Origin: Phyto melanocephala
Lineage: Eukaryota; Arthropoda; Insecta; Diptera; Rhinophoridae
Length of the DNA: 64,000 nt
Direction of reading: 5' to 3'
Assembly: GCA_941918925.1 (NCBI GenBank)
Contig: OW799233.1
Location: 3,588,001 to 3,652,000 of the forward strand
Below, piece after piece: positions 11,861 through 25,561 of the stretch (position 1 is the stretch's first letter; the number at the start of each line of letters is the position of its first letter). A program made the position numbers and the translations under genes. The notes beneath the pieces were generated by a model that did not search any database, was not told the DNA's origin, and saw only the letters and a list, made by a program, of their open reading frames with translations.

Positions 11861-12763
11861 TCCATTTTAAAACTCTACACCTCTATAAAAAAACACCATT
11901 TACATATGTATTTAAGTAAATCAAAATAAACATCATAAAAATAGCTTAGAACAATTCATGTAAGCAAACAAAATCAACTAATGAAATATAGGTTTCTTTT
12001 CACCAAATACGCATGAGTTCTATGCACTTATTAGAACGAAGTGCAGTTCACATTAATATACATATGTATTTCAGTAAACATATGATCTACAAATTAACGC
12101 AGATTCTAAGACCATTAAGGTTTTTACCCTAATTAAATCGGTTGAACCGCTGAAAAATAACTTTTTTTTTTGCTAAATTTTTATTCGAAAAGATAATTTA
12201 CTATTGACAAATAGTGAAATGCCCACCTTAAACTGTTTTGTAAAGGATTTTTAAAAAATTCACAATTTGAATTCAATATAAATACCATTACATATACATA
12301 CATACATACATATGTACATACATACATCCTTAAATAATATTAAGGATTTTGTCGGACCGATAAATGGCTTTGCATTATAAATCCTTAATTTATTATATTT
12401 TTATTGATTAAATATTATTATTATTTATAATAATAACAATAAAATTATAATAATGCTAAGCTATTTAACGGGCACAAAAAGTCCTTCCTTTAACTAAAGG
12501 CAAGTTGTAATAAGGGCCCTAAGTATGAAAAAGGCATGATAAAGAAATTAGGCTTAGTTATGACAATTGGGTGCATTCAAAAAAGCAATTGGTTATCTAA
12601 ATTTATGATAAAATAAAGTTACAAACACATATTTATGTATGAAAAGAGAAAAAAAAAATTAAATACCAGCAAGCAATTAATGTACATATAAAGTAAAAAT
12701 TTAAAATGAAAAACATAGATATAAAAATAATAAAATTTCTAATACAAGTAACCAGAAATAAAT
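11861..12763. other. Intergenic stretch, no gene seen
   Basis: AT-rich DNA with TACATA repeats near 12295-12325; nothing else recognised. Confidence 0.5.
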
Positions 12764-14594
12764 GTGGTGGAAAATAAAGGATCTAGTACTAAAAAAAAAA
12801 CAAACAAAAATGAATCTTTGATATTTGGACAAATAGAATATAAGGATACGCTGCAAATAGCTGAGAATTTTAACTGTTATTTCATAAGTAGTATTAAAGA
12901 AATCAGGAACTCAATAAATTATGTGCAATATGAAAATAATATACCTGTGATAGATTTTAGATTTAAATTCCGTGCAATAAATATACAAGAACTAAAAAAT
13001 ATATGTATGAACATGAGGAAAAAACCCGATTATAATAGAATAAGTACAAAATTGATATTAGACAACTGGGTCATATTGGGATAGAAATTACTTATTATAG
13101 TAAACAAATCACTCGAAACTGGAAAATTTCCTAACAACTGGAAGGAGTCGATGGTCACACCTGTTGAAAAAGTAAAGAATACAGACCAATTAAAACCCTA
13201 AAATCATGTGAAAAAACTATTGAAAATGTAGTGAAAAACCAACTTGAAGAATACATGGAAAACACAAACAACTATCAAAATATCAATCAGGCTTCAGGAA
13301 GAAATATTCGTGTGAAACTGCAATAAACTATGTTATAAACAGATGGAAAAATATAAAGAAGGATAATAAAATAGCTGCCAAATTCCTTGATTTTAAAAAA
13401 GCATTTGAAACAATCGATCGAGACATTCTATTGAAAAAGCTATATAAAAATGGTATTCAAGATATTGAACTGCAATGGTTTCTGTCCTACTTAAATAATA
13501 GAAAACAAATGACAAAAATTAACAACATAAAATCAACGACGGTAGAAAATTACTATGGAGTTCTTCAAGGCTCAATTTTGGGAGCACAACTATTCATTAT
13601 ATATGTATAAATGATATTGAAAACGTATTGGAAAAATGCTAAATAGTACTCTATGCTAATGATACTCTGATTTTTACAGAAGCTGCGACTGATGAGATTT
13701 GTCACAGTAATCTAAAAATAGATATGGATAACATCAATAATAAATGGCTAAAAATTAACAAACTAAAATTTAACGAAAACAAGACTAAACTGATGGAAAT
13801 AAATATGGAAAATAACTAAAATTTTAAAATAAATAATGTAAAAATAGAAAAAGTTCATAGTATAAAATATCTAGGCTTCATAGTAGATAAACACTTTAAT
13901 TTCAAAGAACATATAGAATGCATTTGTAAAAAAATTGGTAAACAAAACTTGGATTTTTTAAACGTTTAAGAAACAAAGTGTCAATGATCACAGCAATAAA
14001 CATATACAATACGATTTTAAAACAACATTTCGAATACGGGGCAACTGTACTATACACATGCTGTTCAGATCAACAGATAACTAGGCTTCAAAAATTACAA
14101 AATAAAGCAATGCGCTCAATACTTAAATGCAACTGATTTACGTCAATAAGGTTTATGATTGATACTATAAAGTGGTTGAACATACACCAAAGACTACAGT
14201 ACAACACAATCAACTTTATACAAAAGATGAAAAGGGGAAATGCACCCGAGTACCCGATAGAACAATTAAGATATGTTGGAGACGCTCAACCATGTAATTT
14301 ACGGAATTCGAATGATTTCAGACTACAATGTTATGATACCAGCGCTATGCAAAGATTTTTATTTTATAAAGGATTAAGAATTTACAACATGATGCCAAAT
14401 GACATTAAGAATGAAATTAATTACAATGTTTTTAGAAGAAAAAGTGTAACTTTTATAAGAAATGTTAATAATTAGAGTTTTTTACAGTTTTCTGTATTAA
14501 TATTGTTTTGTAATAATTTAATTTTAATTATATACATATGTAATTAAAAAGTATTTTAAATACTACTAAGAAATATGTAAATAATAATAATAAT
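12764..14594 (+). mobile_element. Degenerate non-LTR retrotransposon (LINE) with reverse transcriptase
   Basis: Reading frames in series encode a non-LTR reverse transcriptase. An N-terminal stretch at 12764-13084 (FNCYFISSIKEIRNSINY) is followed by SGFRKKYSCETAINYVINRW, AAKFLDFKKAFETIDRDILL (RT block A with the first catalytic Asp), WFLSYLNNRKQMTKINN, GVLQGSILGAQLFIIYINDIE and LYANDTLIFTEA. In the last of these the catalytic YADD box has become YAND. The C-terminal part (14155-14475) is still open. Stops and frameshifts near 13082, 13170, 13640 and 13950 make it non-functional. The 3' end finishes with an (AAT)n tail at about 14580-14594, as in I- and CR1-like elements. Clade assignment is uncertain (CR1/L2/jockey-like). 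Confidence 0.85.
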
Positions 14595-14929
14595 GTTTTT
14601 ATTTACATAAATAAAACACAACAAACTTTTGATCAATTGCCAAAGAAACTCAAAACAACAAATAAAAATTTAAGAATAAAAATAATAAATAAAATGGATA
14701 AATATTGTATAAAAGAAACAGTTTTCCCACCTTATTTTTGCAGTTGTTTCATTATTGTTATGTTTTTGTTTCTAATTTTATTTTAATTCTGTCATATATA
14801 AAGTTTGACAATTTTAAAAAATGTACTATTTAAAATATTATGAATTTTTTGCTTTTTACAACGGAAATAAAGAAAAAGTATGATTTATTTTACAACTCAA
14901 AAAAATGTTTTACCAACATTAAGTATTTA
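14595..14929. other. Intergenic stretch, no gene seen
   Basis: AT-rich spacer between the LINE and the pogo-type element. Confidence 0.5.
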
Positions 14930-16869
14930 TACACCAATACCTCGCTTTGAGTCGTTTCTGAATTAGTACTAATTTTCACTGTGCGTCGTTAGATTTTCAA
15001 AGTTGCGTTGTTTGAGTTTGAGTCTTTAATTTTTTTTTTTAAATTTTCTTTTTTTTTTTTGTAAATTATGGCAACGACTTTTGTTTCTACATAATTGCCC
15101 CATGCCATAAAAACTATTTTTAATACAGTTTTATTTTTACTTTGTTTTGCTTATTTTAGAGCTCAGTTTCAATTAGAGTGTTGTGCTTTTTGTAACGTTG
15201 TGTTTTGTGCTTTAATAAATGTTTATAAATCTTTACGGGTTGTTTCTGGTTAAAAAAGGTAAATATTTTTCCAATTTATTCATTGGCAGAGTTATATTAT
15301 TTTTTTACATACACTTGTAATTTTTTTAGCCAATTGAGTAGAAAGGGCGCTGCTGGTATAATTACCAAAAATATAAAAAAAACTATCAGCTTCGAGACAA
15401 AATAAAATATTCTGCAGCGATTCGATAAGAGAGAGAAGGCTGTGGAGATAGCAAAGGCTGTTGGTCTGGCTACAACAACTGTCAGAACTATAAGAGATCG
15501 GGATGAGGATAAAATAAGAAAGGCTACAAAATTTGCAACATCAATAGATGCTAAAACGATGACCCGTACAAGGAGTCTTTGATGATCAAAATTGAGTCCC
15601 TGCTTTCTATTTGGATTGAAAATCAAGTTATGCAGAGAACACCATTAAGTAAAATGGCAATTCAGACGAAAGCAATAAGCTTATTTCATGACGTAAAAAA
15701 TAAAGCAGTATCCAACGATAATGCTAGTAATAGTAATACAGACAAGAATTAAATATTTAAAGCTAGTCAGGGCTGGTTTGAGAGATTCAAGGTTCGAGCA
15801 AATCTGCACAGCATTGCTCTTAAAGGCGAAGCAGCTAGCGCTGATATAACTGCTGCAGAACGCTACCCGACAACGTTAAAAGCGTTAATTCATGAAGTCT
15901 TTAATGTTGACGAGACTAGGTTATTTTGTAAACGTCTACTCAACAAAACTTTCATATCTAAAACAGAGAAATCTGCGCCTGGATTTAAAGCTAACAATTT
16001 CAAATTTAAACCATTCCTAAAAGGTTGTTTAAAGAATCTACTTCCTGTCCACTGGCGAGCAAACAAAAAAGCATGGATGACAGCAACATTATTTCAAAAC
16101 TGGGTTTCAACTTGTGCTATTCTAGAAATTAAAGCTTATTGAAACAAGGAAAACTTAAATTTCAAGGCTTTGGTCCTAGTAGACAATGCTCCTGGTCACC
16201 CAGTTTATGTTAATGAGTTGTCAGAAAATGTGAAATTTATATTTTTGCCGCCTAATATAACATCAGTCAATAATATATTTAGCCAATGGATCAGGGAGTA
16301 ATATCGACTTTTAACAGTTATTACCTTTGAAGAACATTTGAACTTCTTTTAAGTGAGACTGATGGACAAGATAAGCCTACTATGCTAGAGTTTTGGAAAA
16401 AATTCAATATTATGAAAGCCATAGAAATTATTTTCCATTCGTGGGAGGAGACTGACATAAATGAATTGCTAACCTCACACAACCAAGAGTTGTCTAATGA
16501 AGAACTATTGCAACTGCAATTGCAATTTGCTAATGAACCAATTTTTTTTTTAAGGAAAGATGACTTACGATAACAGCCACTATGGACTTATCACACAGAG
16601 ATTAATTTTTATTTTGTTTTTTATAAATTAATTGAAGATTTTCTTTTTTGTTTTTTGTATGTATGTAATAAAATTTTATATTACTTTTGTTTTTTATATG
16701 TTTACTTTTTTCAGTTTTGTTTTTAAAAAGTAGTATTTTCGTAACCCTGGAACCTATTTTCGATCTTTACATGGTTTGCTATAGAAAATCATAATTCACT
16801 TTGCGTCGTTTCAATTTGCGTCGCGTTTTTTTGGGACGAACCCACGACGCAAAGTGAGATATTGGTGTA
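14930..16869 (+). mobile_element. pogo/Tigger-type DNA transposon, full length but broken
   Basis: The two ends are inverted repeats: CACCAATACCTCGCTTTGAG at 14932 and the inverse of CACCAATATCTCACTTTGCG ending at 16867, each next to a TA (14930-14931 and 16868-16869), the target site used by Tc1/mariner/pogo elements. A further GCGTCGTT-like subterminal motif recurs inside each end. The roughly 1.94 kb length fits a complete pogo-like element. The transposase frame inside is interrupted (next entry). Confidence 0.88.
15400..16573 (+). pseudogene. pogo/Tigger transposase, interrupted
   Basis: The translation in pieces gives an N-terminal helix-turn-helix (REKAVEIAKAVGLATTTVRTIRD, about 15430-15500), a CENP-B-like domain ending SQGWFERFKVR (about 15770) and then a DDE domain. 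The catalytic-type motifs are still visible: FNVDETRLF (about 15900), LVLVDNAPGHP (about 16172) and PMDQGVIS (about 16279), giving the D-D-D pattern with about 30 residues between the last two that typifies pogo. Defects are at least two stop codons (near 15750 and 16140), a frameshift just before PMDQG and another stop near 16328. The acidic, Gln-rich C terminus (16382-16573) is intact. Confidence 0.85.
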
Positions 16870-19800
16870 ATTATAATAACATCAGTAATGTATTTTTAGT
16901 TTTTTATTGACCAGCTTTAATTTTCGTTTTTTTTTTAATAATTTAATTTTTTGTATTCTTAGTATATCGTGTAAATCTTGTAGTTTCTGTTTTGAATTTA
17001 CTTCCGTTTTGTTGTTTAATTTTTACTTTATTTATTTATTATTTTTTTCTTTGTTGCTGTCTGATATTATTTATTTACTTCGTATAATACTTCTCTTACT
17101 CTCTGTTCGAACTTTGTTCATAGTGTGTTTTTTGGTCTTTTGTACTACACAGATTCATACACACATCCATAAATAACTATGTATGTATATGTTTTGTGTA
17201 TCTATGGGTGTTCATATTTATTGCTATGGACAAATACATATATACTATGTTAGTATGGGTGCATATAACACTCTTATCTTTTGTTTATTTTTGGTGTTGT
17301 GAATTATTTTTTTTAACATGTAGGTATATATGTACATAATCATAATAGTACATATAAATAATAATAAACAAAAAGATTATAACAAATTGTGAAGAAATAA
17401 ATAATATTTAATAATGATAAACAATTTCTACGTTGTTTACTTTTACGCGAACCACTCACGATGCAAAATAAAAACACAATGTGGTGAGTTGTCAAATGTC
17501 TGTGTTTTTATGAAAAGTCAACATTTTATAGCAATATACCAGTGATGCATTTTGAGTCTATGGATTTTGGGCCAAAATACCTTTGATAGTGCCAACAATT
17601 AGATTTCTTATTTTTTACTTAAATAAAGATAATAGTAATGAATGTAGTAAAATCACAAGGTGTCCTACCTGTCGTATTGTTATTTTTAAAATTTTTTTTA
17701 ATTAAAAATATAGTGCCAAATGTATAGATAGTATAGAAAGATAAAGGACTACAAAAAAATCATTTTTTTTGTCAATCCATTAAATAAAGGAAAATCCCTC
17801 GTTTTTTAAAAATCGGAATAAAGATACCAGTTTATATGACAATTTCTTTTTCGAATGTTTCTGAATATTTAATAATCAATATCATCGGGTCATAAAAGGG
17901 TAATATTGCATTTAAATTATTTTTAATTATTCAATATTTCTATTTGACACCGCAAAGTTTTTCTGGGCTTAGAAAATATTATTTATTATGCAGTAATGAA
18001 TTGGCTGATACTCGAAAACAAGTATAGAAATATAGTTCCTTTTTTCTGCGTGTTTGTTTTTTTTTATTTTTAGAAATGGTATTCAAAACAAAATAGGGGA
18101 TAACGGTAACATAATCAGATAGCATCGGGTATTTTACCCGAAAAGCATAAAAATGGCAACACTGCAGCAATATAATGGAATTTAAACACTATTGTGAATG
18201 AATATTAATTAATGGCAGTGGTAAGTAAAAAAAGCAGAAACACACTCATATCAACGATGACAATTTAGCGTTTTTTTTTTTTTTTTGCTAGATTAAACGC
18301 GTTTCAGCAACCTAAGCCGCATTTGTTTATCGGTGACATTTCTTAAAAATGCGCTTAATTAGCGCGATTTACTTCGGTAGTAAAATTATCGAAATGATGT
18401 AATATTTTTATAAATATTTTTTTAATAATAATCAAAATTATTATATTAATATTTTATTCGAAAATAGATACAAGAAATATTTCCTTTATTTAGTTTATAG
18501 CTTACATTCATTCATTCATAAAACCATAAAATTTATTTGAAATTTTTTTAAGAAAATTTTGTATGAAAAATAAAAAAAAACATTTAAATTTTATAAGTAC
18601 GAGGCAGCGATGTCAACAAGCGCTAAGATTTCATTTTGCTTTGGTTTTTGTAAAATGTATTTATAAATTTTTTTATGACGTTTGACGTTTCTAATGACGT
18701 TAATTTCGTAATTGTAGACTCTATGTAACGAAATTTTCATGAAAATTATAAAATTCGAGCATAATTAAAAAAGAAAAATCAGCTGCTACTTTCCATATGT
18801 GAAAATTTTATACATTATCTCTATTTTCCTGTAAATTACAATTATCGAACTTCATATAAAAAATATTTATCGAAAAATCGCCACCGAATTGCTATCACCT
18901 ATTATAATTATACCATGATCAACAATGTGAGTATATATATATTTTTTCCACTATGCTGTTGTACTACTGTGCTGTGGTGAATTTATCTCAATTAATGCTA
19001 ATAGCCCCATAAAGTAAAAATTACACAAAAAGCAAACTGTAATATCTATGTACATACATATGTAATAACTATGTTTTATAAACAATTAAGTGACAATAGG
19101 TATAAATTTTATAAAAATAAACTTAGTAGCTATTAATGAACGTACATTAAAGAAATTAGGTATAAAATCGAAAATGAAAAATATTTTATACTAACTACCA
19201 ACATTACCACCGCCGCACCCGTATATTGACTAAAGCGCCACCACACAAAACGAAAGAAAGAATAACAACACAAATAAAAAACAAACCCCAAACATGTATG
19301 TACATACATACATACATAAGTACTTATGTACTATAATGGCAGAGCCACAAGGAAAAAATTCATTTATGATAAACCAGAGCTCAAAGACAATTTAACTTTT
19401 TATTTAAATTTATATTGCAAATACATCCTGTATAAACATGTACATAGAAAACATTTGAACCGAGAAAAAAATTTATATACCTATTTTGTTTTAGCTTTTT
19501 TCCAATCTCCAATTTTTTTAAACATATTCTTACAAAGTTACATTTCTTTTTGTATTGTATTCCGAAAATAATCATATGGTTCAAAATGGACAAAACATCG
19601 TTGTTGTAAACATAGTTTTTGATATACATATTCACAAAGTAGATACATTTTAAAATATAGGTAGGTATTTAGAGAACTGTAATCGCTTAAGACAAAGGTA
19701 CTGACTTACAAAACAGCTTGGTTAAACAAAAAAAAAATATTGCATAAATAACTTTAGATATTAAATGCTTTATTTTACAAAATGAGGCATCCGCTGTACA

Positions 19801-20160
19801 AAGTAAATAATTGAATAAATTTTTTGGTTATTAAAAGCTTTATAAAAGAGATAACAAGAGACAGTAAGAGCATTGGAGCATATCATCACGTTCATAACCA
19901 GCCGAGGAAAAATATGATATTCCCAGTTTATTTTATTGTTACTAATTTTTAACTCCATATGGTTACTCTGATGATTGGATTATTAACGGCCAATATGGAT
20001 TCAATATAACCAGTGATATCGGTAGTGCTTTTACAAAGAAAATTATTGAAGGTATGTCATATGTTATCAACTAAATAAAACCTTAATGAAATGTAAACTT
20101 TGCAATAATCACATTATTTCCAGATGTAAAAAAAAAAAAAAAACTGGAAAAAATTTCGAC
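16870..20160. other. Long intergenic stretch, no gene seen
   Basis: About 3.3 kb without a credible gene. Open frames such as 16907-17176 are Phe/Leu/Ser-rich translations of T-rich DNA. TACATA-type words and poly-T runs are common. Confidence 0.5.
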
Positions 20161-20169
20161 AGCTAAACA

Positions 20170-20302
20170 ATAATGAAAGCTTTGCAGCCAACTGTGAAGA
20201 GATTAATTGTAAAATTAAGGAAGACTGGATATGTAGAAGATGCCAGTGAACTTGGCTTCCGAAGACAATTTATTCAAAGGTTATTATTGAACTGGCATTG
20301 AT
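20170..20302 (+). pseudogene. Possible Tc1/mariner N-terminal remnant
   Basis: A short frame from ATG at about 20172 reads ALQPTVKRLIVKLRKTGYVE and continues DASELGFRRQFIQRL. It resembles the second helix and linker of Tc1/mariner transposases (xSTVRRLIxKFRETGSVED). Only about 40 codons are recognisable and it ends in a stop. Confidence 0.4.
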
Positions 20303-20699
20303 AGTGTCCGTTACAATCCAGGAACAGAAGGGGGGACAAGAATTGTAAATATCAAGTTCCAGAAGAAATCTGTAATTTTTGTATTTATTTTTGAAATATT
20401 GTTCAATAATAAAGACTCGTTGTTCTGTCGTGTAACGCAATATTTTTACTAACCCTAAGCTATCAGCTTTTTTCTAGGGTGGGTCGGCAACACTTTACTG
20501 TACAAATGGCGACATTCGAATCTAGTTCTAAATTTGGTACTTTTTACTTATTACACAGTTTTTAGGAGTAAAAGATAAAAAATTCATAGTTATGGCGAGT
20601 CGCCTAAAATTAAATATTTTATTGTCCATAAGCTTGGTTCAAACTGCGATTTTGAATGGTTATTGTTATGGAACTTCTAATTTAAACTTTAAACCAATG
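20303..20699. other. Intergenic stretch, no gene seen
   Basis: No family-like frame. The open frame at 20592-20786 has a hydrophobic start but overlaps a MITE remnant and has no other support. Confidence 0.45.
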
Positions 20700-20880
20700 C
20701 AAATTTATTCATTAGGTAGTCTTAATTCATCTGATTTTTTCTTTTCTTTACTTATTATAAACTTTAGCTGTCAAAGTTATAGGTAAAGAATTCAATTCAA
20801 CTTCATATATATATATTAAAAACATAAAGAGAAAATTTCCTTCAAAACTGTGTTTACCTATAAATAAATATGCCTTGGAT
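20700..20880. mobile_element. MITE remnant, CAAGGCATA family
   Basis: From TTTATTCATTAGGTAGTC near 20705 to AATATGCCTTGGA near 20880, the sequence follows copies at 43388-43593 and 61996-62204, including the shared TTAGCTGTCAAAGT and CTTCATATATA blocks. The left terminal CAAGGCATA is eroded. Confidence 0.55.
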
Positions 20881-23525
20881 TTAAACAAAGAAAATCACTC
20901 AATAATTAAAAATAATTTTAAGGAAACATTTGGAGCAAACAATAAGGCACGTAATAATAAGGCTAATTTTTATAATTTAATAATTTTAAAGGTTAAAAAA
21001 ATATATGTACTACTTAAATATTTATAAAGTTATTTTTTTATCAATTTGAATTAAATATTTTAAAGAAAAAATAAACTCACTCACTATAAACGATGAACAC
21101 ATTATTTGAATGATCATTATATTTTATATACATATGTACATACAATTATATATATCATAGTACATATTTGTACATTAATCTAAAATGATATTTTTTCAAC
21201 TAAGTTGTTTAGAGCATAAAGTTTTAGTTGGAGTAGGTATTAACAAAGTATTCAACACTTCACTTCCTTTGTAAATACACACATATTACTTACATACATA
21301 TATATGTTCGTACAATCGTATGTATCTACATACATACTACATATATAAATTTGTATGTTTATTATATATTATATTACCATTTTTTACGTATGTGTATAAA
21401 TATATGTATATATTTAAGATATTAAACAATACATTTATTTACATACATTATTTCTCATTAATATATATTTAATTCTTTCGAAAGTATTGTTAATACATTT
21501 TTTACAAAGATTTTCTTGAATCATATATATGTAGGTATATAGAAACATCTACTACGTATATTTTTTTCATTTTCTTTTTATTAAAGAGCTCGATTACCAA
21601 TACACACATTTTTTACATAATTTATATACACACGAATACACTTTGTTTTTTAAGGTTTTGTAAGAAATAAAAAAGTGGACTTTGATGATTTCATTCCACC
21701 GCTGTTTTAAAATTTATATTTAATTACTAATTCACACAAACGAGTTATAAAATTTAAGGTTTAATAATTATTTGTAATATTTTTTTATTTGTTTATTTTT
21801 CTTGCACAATTACAACTGCATACATAAATGATTCTTGCAGATATTGTATTAAATGATTTTGTTTATAGAAAAATTGATAGAAATTGAAAAATGTACGCCT
21901 CGGTTACCTTGTTAACACACCTGAGTCCCAAAAACGTCTGATAGATACGATAAAATTTGGTAATAAATTCCACATTTGCATCGTATAATGATTGCTATTG
22001 TGAATGATTATTTAAGGTGACAGATTATGAACATGGTTGTTGTAAACCATAAACCGGAAATGAACAAAGTTTAAGATACTTTGACTTATTTTGACCGTTA
22101 AAAACAGAAATAAAATAAATTTTTTCTAATAATGTTCCGCGACTTCTTGTACGTATTTATCGGCACGTAAGGTAGCCTTTTTATGTAATAATTCAAGTTG
22201 CTATCTATCGGTAAGATTCATTTAAATCTGTTGTAATTTTTTGGGTGATTGAGTAAAAATGTCAAAACATTCATATTTTTTTATATTAGTATGAACGGAT
22301 TAAATGTAAATATTTTAGGTAAAATACTTCTGTAGACGACGTTGGATAATTTATTTTTTTGTTTCGCCAGTACAACCGACTAAGTAAATACAAATGGATT
22401 AGAAAAACAAAATACTTAAATAAGAAAGAAAAATGTTGGTTGGGTTTTTGTTACTGAGAATTTGAAAATAAAACTTATAAAATTTTAAACTTTTTTAAGA
22501 ATTTGGATGAAAAGGTCTACTGACGATCTTGTGTAAGCACCAGTAAAATACATATAGACCAGCTTAAACCCAACCACCAGAGATATATTGAAATACAAAA
22601 AATATATTTATTGCACATTTCAGCGAATTTGCTTGATTAACGCAATAAAGGGTAGTCTATGTTTTAATTTCGGTTGTGGTCTATCTGTGTGCGAAAATTT
22701 ATTAAGTTTTGTTTAGCCGTTTTTGCGTGATTGAGTAACAAACATTTAAATATCTTACTTACAAACATCCACATTTATTATCAATTTACAAATTCCGTTA
22801 TAATAACATATATTAAGAAATTTATTTTAATTCTTATTATGCACCAACTCAAAAGGCACTGGAAAGAGCTACTTTATTAAGCTTTGGTTTTTTTAGTAAA
22901 CTAAACATTTTAAAATTTTGGGGTTTTAGCACTGGTTAAAGCTTAATTGAACGTGCCGTGCCATAACCATAATGCCAAAGCCATGAGAAACCAAAATTTA
23001 ATTGATACATTGCTTGTGGTTATGTTTATAGTTATGACACATCTAATTTGAGATTAGTGTGATTTTTTTGTTAACCAAATATAATCTAAGTTAACCCTAA
23101 ACTCAACGTGCCATAAAAATACAAAACAGCTGTTTAAATTATATTTTTGGGAAACACTTTATTTGATTAAAGCTATAGCAACAGTTGAAATTTTAGTTTT
23201 CATGGTTATATACAAGGCAAATCCATAAGGTATATGCATCGCGGCAACAAACACAACAATAAAAAACACATGTATTTTGTTTTTGTATATATGCCGGCAT
23301 ATGTCAAACAATTTTTTTTAATTTCTTCTCAAATTTGAACAACTTTTAAAAAACTTTATAGCGAAAACTTTTAATTCACGGTTTTGTATTTTTTAACACG
23401 CTTTAAACCAACTGAATCTGCGAATTATTTATTGTACAATAAAAATTAAAAAATTAAGTTTGACAACTGCAGGCATGACTTTTAAAATAGGTTGGTAACG
23501 CTAAGGCGAATTCATACAGGTGCAC
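20881..23525. other. Intergenic stretch, no gene seen
   Basis: No host gene is apparent. Around 22700-22760 the words AGCCGTTTTTGCGTGATTGAG and AACAAACAT resemble a 3' tail seen on many insect LINE-derived repeats, but I cannot delimit an element. Further weakly repetitive sequence lies at 22850-23240. Confidence 0.45.
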
Positions 23526-23844
23526 TTAAGGCCATGACTGACTATCAGATTTAGTCGTTCGATACGTCAAAAATTGTATGTGTGTTCAGAAAGTGTGATA
23601 GTGTGGACACAAAGTGCACATGTGTGACAGATTTTTTGACATGTGTGTCCGATTTGATAATCTTTTGAAAATTTTCATAAAATAATAGAGTCTGTACGAT
23701 CAGAGTTGCTTTTTCTAAGCAAGTATGACAGTGTGGCATCCAATAACACATTTTGTTGCGATTTTTTCATGTAGGACAGAAAACTATCAGATTTTTATTT
23801 GACATAATCGCACGACTTTGTAGGATAGTCAGTCATGGCCTTTA
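23526..23844. mobile_element. MITE with TTA target duplication (PIF/Harbinger-like)
   Basis: Inverted termini AGGCCATGACTGACTATC occur at 23529 and, inverted, ending at 23841. Each side is flanked by TTA (23526-23528 and 23842-23844), the 3-bp target duplication typical of PIF/Harbinger elements. The 313-bp body has no coding capacity, and inner parts also pair loosely (GTGTGACA/TGTGGACA words). Confidence 0.7.
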
Positions 23845-25561
23845 TCAGCACATGATGATGGGGAAACATAATGTCTAAATTTGTTGAATTCTCCTTTATT
23901 CTATTTATTAATGCAGGAATGGAAGATTGGATTTTGGATACCGAATTAAACATTTAACTTAATTGTGCTTTTTATGATAATAAATTTACCAAATTTATGT
24001 ATATTTGTTGTGCTTGCACCATTTATAATGTGCTTCACAAGCACATATTTCCTTTTTTTAATAAAATTTTATTGAATAAAACATACAAAAACAACTTTTC
24101 CATCCTTGTTATACAAACTGGCCTTGAAAGAAAAAATCCCCTGAAAATTTTCTTTGTTGTATCAATTCGCCGTTGCATATACCTGTATGAATATGCCTTG
24201 GTAACGCTTTTAAAATGTATATAAAAAAAAAAAACAGTCAGCTGATTGGATACGAGTACCTTATGGATATGCCTTGGTTATATAGTAATTTTATTAATTC
24301 AATACATGTATATACATACATATATTTTGTGAAATGACACTTCCAAACCAATAACCGTGAGAACCTTTTTTATATCATATAGGTGGGTTGACGTTGTTCG
24401 TAGTTAAGTTTATGAAAAATATCTGAGAGTGATTCATAATATATCATGATTAAATCATCTATATGTGTGTATAAAATATCCGGCTGTCAGGAAGTAAATA
24501 TTAAATAGTTTATATATAATTTTATAACAGGAAACACAGAAACACTCTTTAAAATCAATATGTAATCAAATTACATGTAAAATATGAGAAATATTCCTGT
24601 CAGTTCTGCATTTCGAGTGAAATTAAATTGTTTGGTATTGTCAGTATATGTAAGTAGTGGTGTTATTTTTAGCACATTGTTATGAAAATTTTAAATAATT
24701 TGGTTTCACTCGGAACACTAAACAGAGAGAATTATATGTAAGTTTTACGAAAATTATTGTACACAAACATAGATAGTTATACTTACAAATACATTTGCTC
24801 ATGTTTTGGTACTTGAAACATACATTGTTGTACGCACATATCACCATGATTGAAGATATGAAAACGATCGGATAAACTGCGACTGTAAACATTTATCATT
24901 TCCGCTATAATTGTTGTACTAAAATGTTCTAATTTTGATATATATTTTTGTAATATTTTTTTTACTTTTGCAGTATACTATAGTTGATTTTATAGCTTTC
25001 GTATACAATTCATGTATTGGTAAGAAATGCTTAAAGATATTGCTCGGCAAATGATAACGAAACATATCAGGATTCTAAATTACAAAATTAATGGTAAATT
25101 TAATGTGTAACCAGCTAATGTTGTGAGCGTTGCTGCCACAAGCAAATAATCTCCATACTACGAAAAAGTATCACTGTATCACAGTATCTAAAGAAGGTTT
25201 ACATCAAGTTTTCTCAAAATATAGGATATTAATTTTATTTTATTTTTACCAGTGCATATTCTACCTTAATTTTTAACATAAAACATTATTATAAAATGTA
25301 CAATTTAAAAAAATTATTTAAGTTTTAATGGATACACAAAATATTAATTTCTGCGGTTGGTTTTACATACACATATCAGAAAAATTTAATAAAATACTAT
25401 ATTTATAGAAATATTAAACTAATTTCCTACTTATTAAAAATTGGTGCTAAAATTAGCTATTTCATATAAAATTATCAATTACAAACTGCAACACACTGCG
25501 GCTTAATTCAAACAAAGAAGTTACTCAGTTTTCAAAATTGCAATTGCTATGATATAAAGTT
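23845..25561. other. Intergenic stretch, no gene seen
   Basis: Only short random frames. Two short AATATGCCTTGGTA/GATATGCCTTGGTTA words near 24195 and 24265 are probably eroded ends of the CAAGGCATA MITE family. Confidence 0.45.

Noticed and set aside
16907..17176. Membrane protein-like 89-codon frame
   Set aside because: Phe/Leu/Ser-rich translation of T-rich DNA; no conserved motif or transcript signal.
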